Positions 6,358 through 6,861 of a stretch of 6,861 nt of DNA are shown here, piece after piece. Position numbers and translations under genes: made by a program. Position 1 is the first letter of the stretch. Every line of letters begins with the position of its first letter. A model generated the notes under the pieces. It worked only from the letters and a program-made list of their open reading frames with translations, had not been told where the DNA came from and made no database searches. This stretch comes from an uncultured Haloferula sp. (GTDB lineage Bacteria > Verrucomicrobiota > Verrucomicrobiae > Verrucomicrobiales > Akkermansiaceae), in contig CAMLOZ010000194.1 in assembly GCA_946481625.1 (NCBI GenBank), positions 1-6,861 on the forward strand, in the 5' to 3' direction.

Positions 6358-6861
6358 TGGTCTTGGGTTCCGGCAAGCTTGTCTTTCCCTTCGCTCACCG
6401 GTTCGGTGGGCGTGAGATTCATGTGGGCCGCCACGCGGCGGCCGATATTCGCAAAGATCGGGGCGGCCACGGTCCCGCCGTAAGGAAGTTTGCCCTCCAC
6501 CTTCGGGTCGTCGATCACCACCACGCACACGAAGGCGGGATCCTCCGCAGGCAGCATCCCGGCGAAGGAAGCGACGTAGTTGTGCATCTGGTACTTCCCG
6601 TCCTTGATCCGCCGGGCGGTGCCGGTCTTGCCGCAGACGAGGTAGCCGGCCACCCGCGCGAGCTTGGCGGTGCCGCCTTCGTTCGTGACCTTCTCCAGCG
6701 CCTTGCGCATCGCCTTCGCCGTTTCAGGGCGGAGGACGGTGTGCACCGTTTCGGGCTCGTACTTCTGCACCACCGTGCCGTCGTTCGCGATGATCGAACG
6801 CACGATCCTCGGCTTGCGCAGCTTGCCGTCGCCCGCCACCACGCTGTAGGCGCAGGCCACT
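6354..6861 (-). CDS. ftsI: FtsI / PBP3 septal transpeptidase, C-terminal part
   Basis: This is the last 168 codons of a class B penicillin-binding protein whose start lies beyond the right edge. FtsI cross-links new septal peptidoglycan in the periplasm together with FtsW. The visible part begins inside the transpeptidase domain at ACAYSVVAGDGKLRKPRIV, a family-typical stretch. It includes the KTG triad motif in VCGKTGTARR (visible residues 76-83), then NYVASFAGMLPAEDPAFVCVVVIDDP and PYGGTVAAPIF, which is the conserved end of the domain. The SxxK serine and the SxN motif would lie outside the window and cannot be checked. After the domain there is only a short hydrophilic tail, with no PASTA domains. 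The valine codon GTG at the edge is internal, not a start. The TGA stop overlaps the GTG start of murE. FtsI rather than another class B PBP is inferred from its place directly before murE. Confidence 0.95.
   Translation of the reverse strand, partial: VACAYSVVAGDGKLRKPRIVRSIIANDGTVVQKYEPETVHTVLRPETAKAMRKALEKVTNEGGTAKLARVAGYLVCGKTGTARRIKDGKYQMHNYVASFAGMLPAEDPAFVCVVVIDDPKVEGKLPYGGTVAAPIFANIGRRVAAHMNLTPTEPVSEGKDKLAGTQDQ

Noticed and set aside
6358..6528. 57-codon N-terminal extension of murE from an upstream start
   Set aside because: The extension overlaps the coding end of ftsI, is Arg/Gly/Pro-rich and does not resemble MurE, whereas the GTG at 6357 gives a normal-length protein and a typical GTGA overlap.

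Overview
The window is a tightly packed block of a bacterial division and cell wall (dcw) cluster. All genes are on the minus strand and are transcribed from right to left. In transcription order they are the 3' end of ftsI (penicillin-binding protein 3), murE, murF, mraY, murD, a gene for a bitopic membrane protein with two LysM domains, and the first 28 codons of ftsW. The order ftsI-murE-murF-mraY-murD-ftsW is the classical one. The departure is the LysM gene placed between murD and ftsW.

The DNA is GC-rich. The dcw order, the DNPR-type (meso-diaminopimelate) MurE, the long MraY and the LysM gene between murD and ftsW together suggest a Gram-negative bacterium, most likely Verrucomicrobiota and perhaps near Luteolibacter or Haloferula. 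That placement comes from remembered family context, not from a search, and is tentative.

Layout, minus strand: ftsI 3' end 6861-6354; murE 6357-4858 with a GTG start inside a GTGA stop/start overlap; murF 4861-3494 with an ATGA overlap; mraY 3489-2275 after a 4-nt gap; murD 2275-971 sharing one base with the mraY stop; the LysM protein 961-113 after a 9-nt gap; ftsW from 84 to the window edge after a 28-nt gap. No stretch above 28 nt lacks a gene, and I see no promoter, terminator, RNA gene, mobile element or CRISPR array. Long plus-strand reading frames opposite murE and murF are composition shadows.

Together, MurD, MurE and MurF add D-Glu, meso-DAP and D-Ala-D-Ala to UDP-MurNAc-L-Ala in the cytoplasm. 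MraY then moves the phospho-MurNAc-pentapeptide onto the lipid carrier to give lipid I. After MurG makes lipid II and it is flipped, FtsW polymerises it and FtsI cross-links it at the septum. The LysM protein probably binds peptidoglycan in the periplasm while anchored in the inner membrane, and its position next to ftsW suggests a septal role. The enzymes are ordinary in their motifs. The points worth a second look are the LysM gene, the lack of recognisable Shine-Dalgarno sequences at all six starts, and a perfect 22-bp palindrome inside murE.
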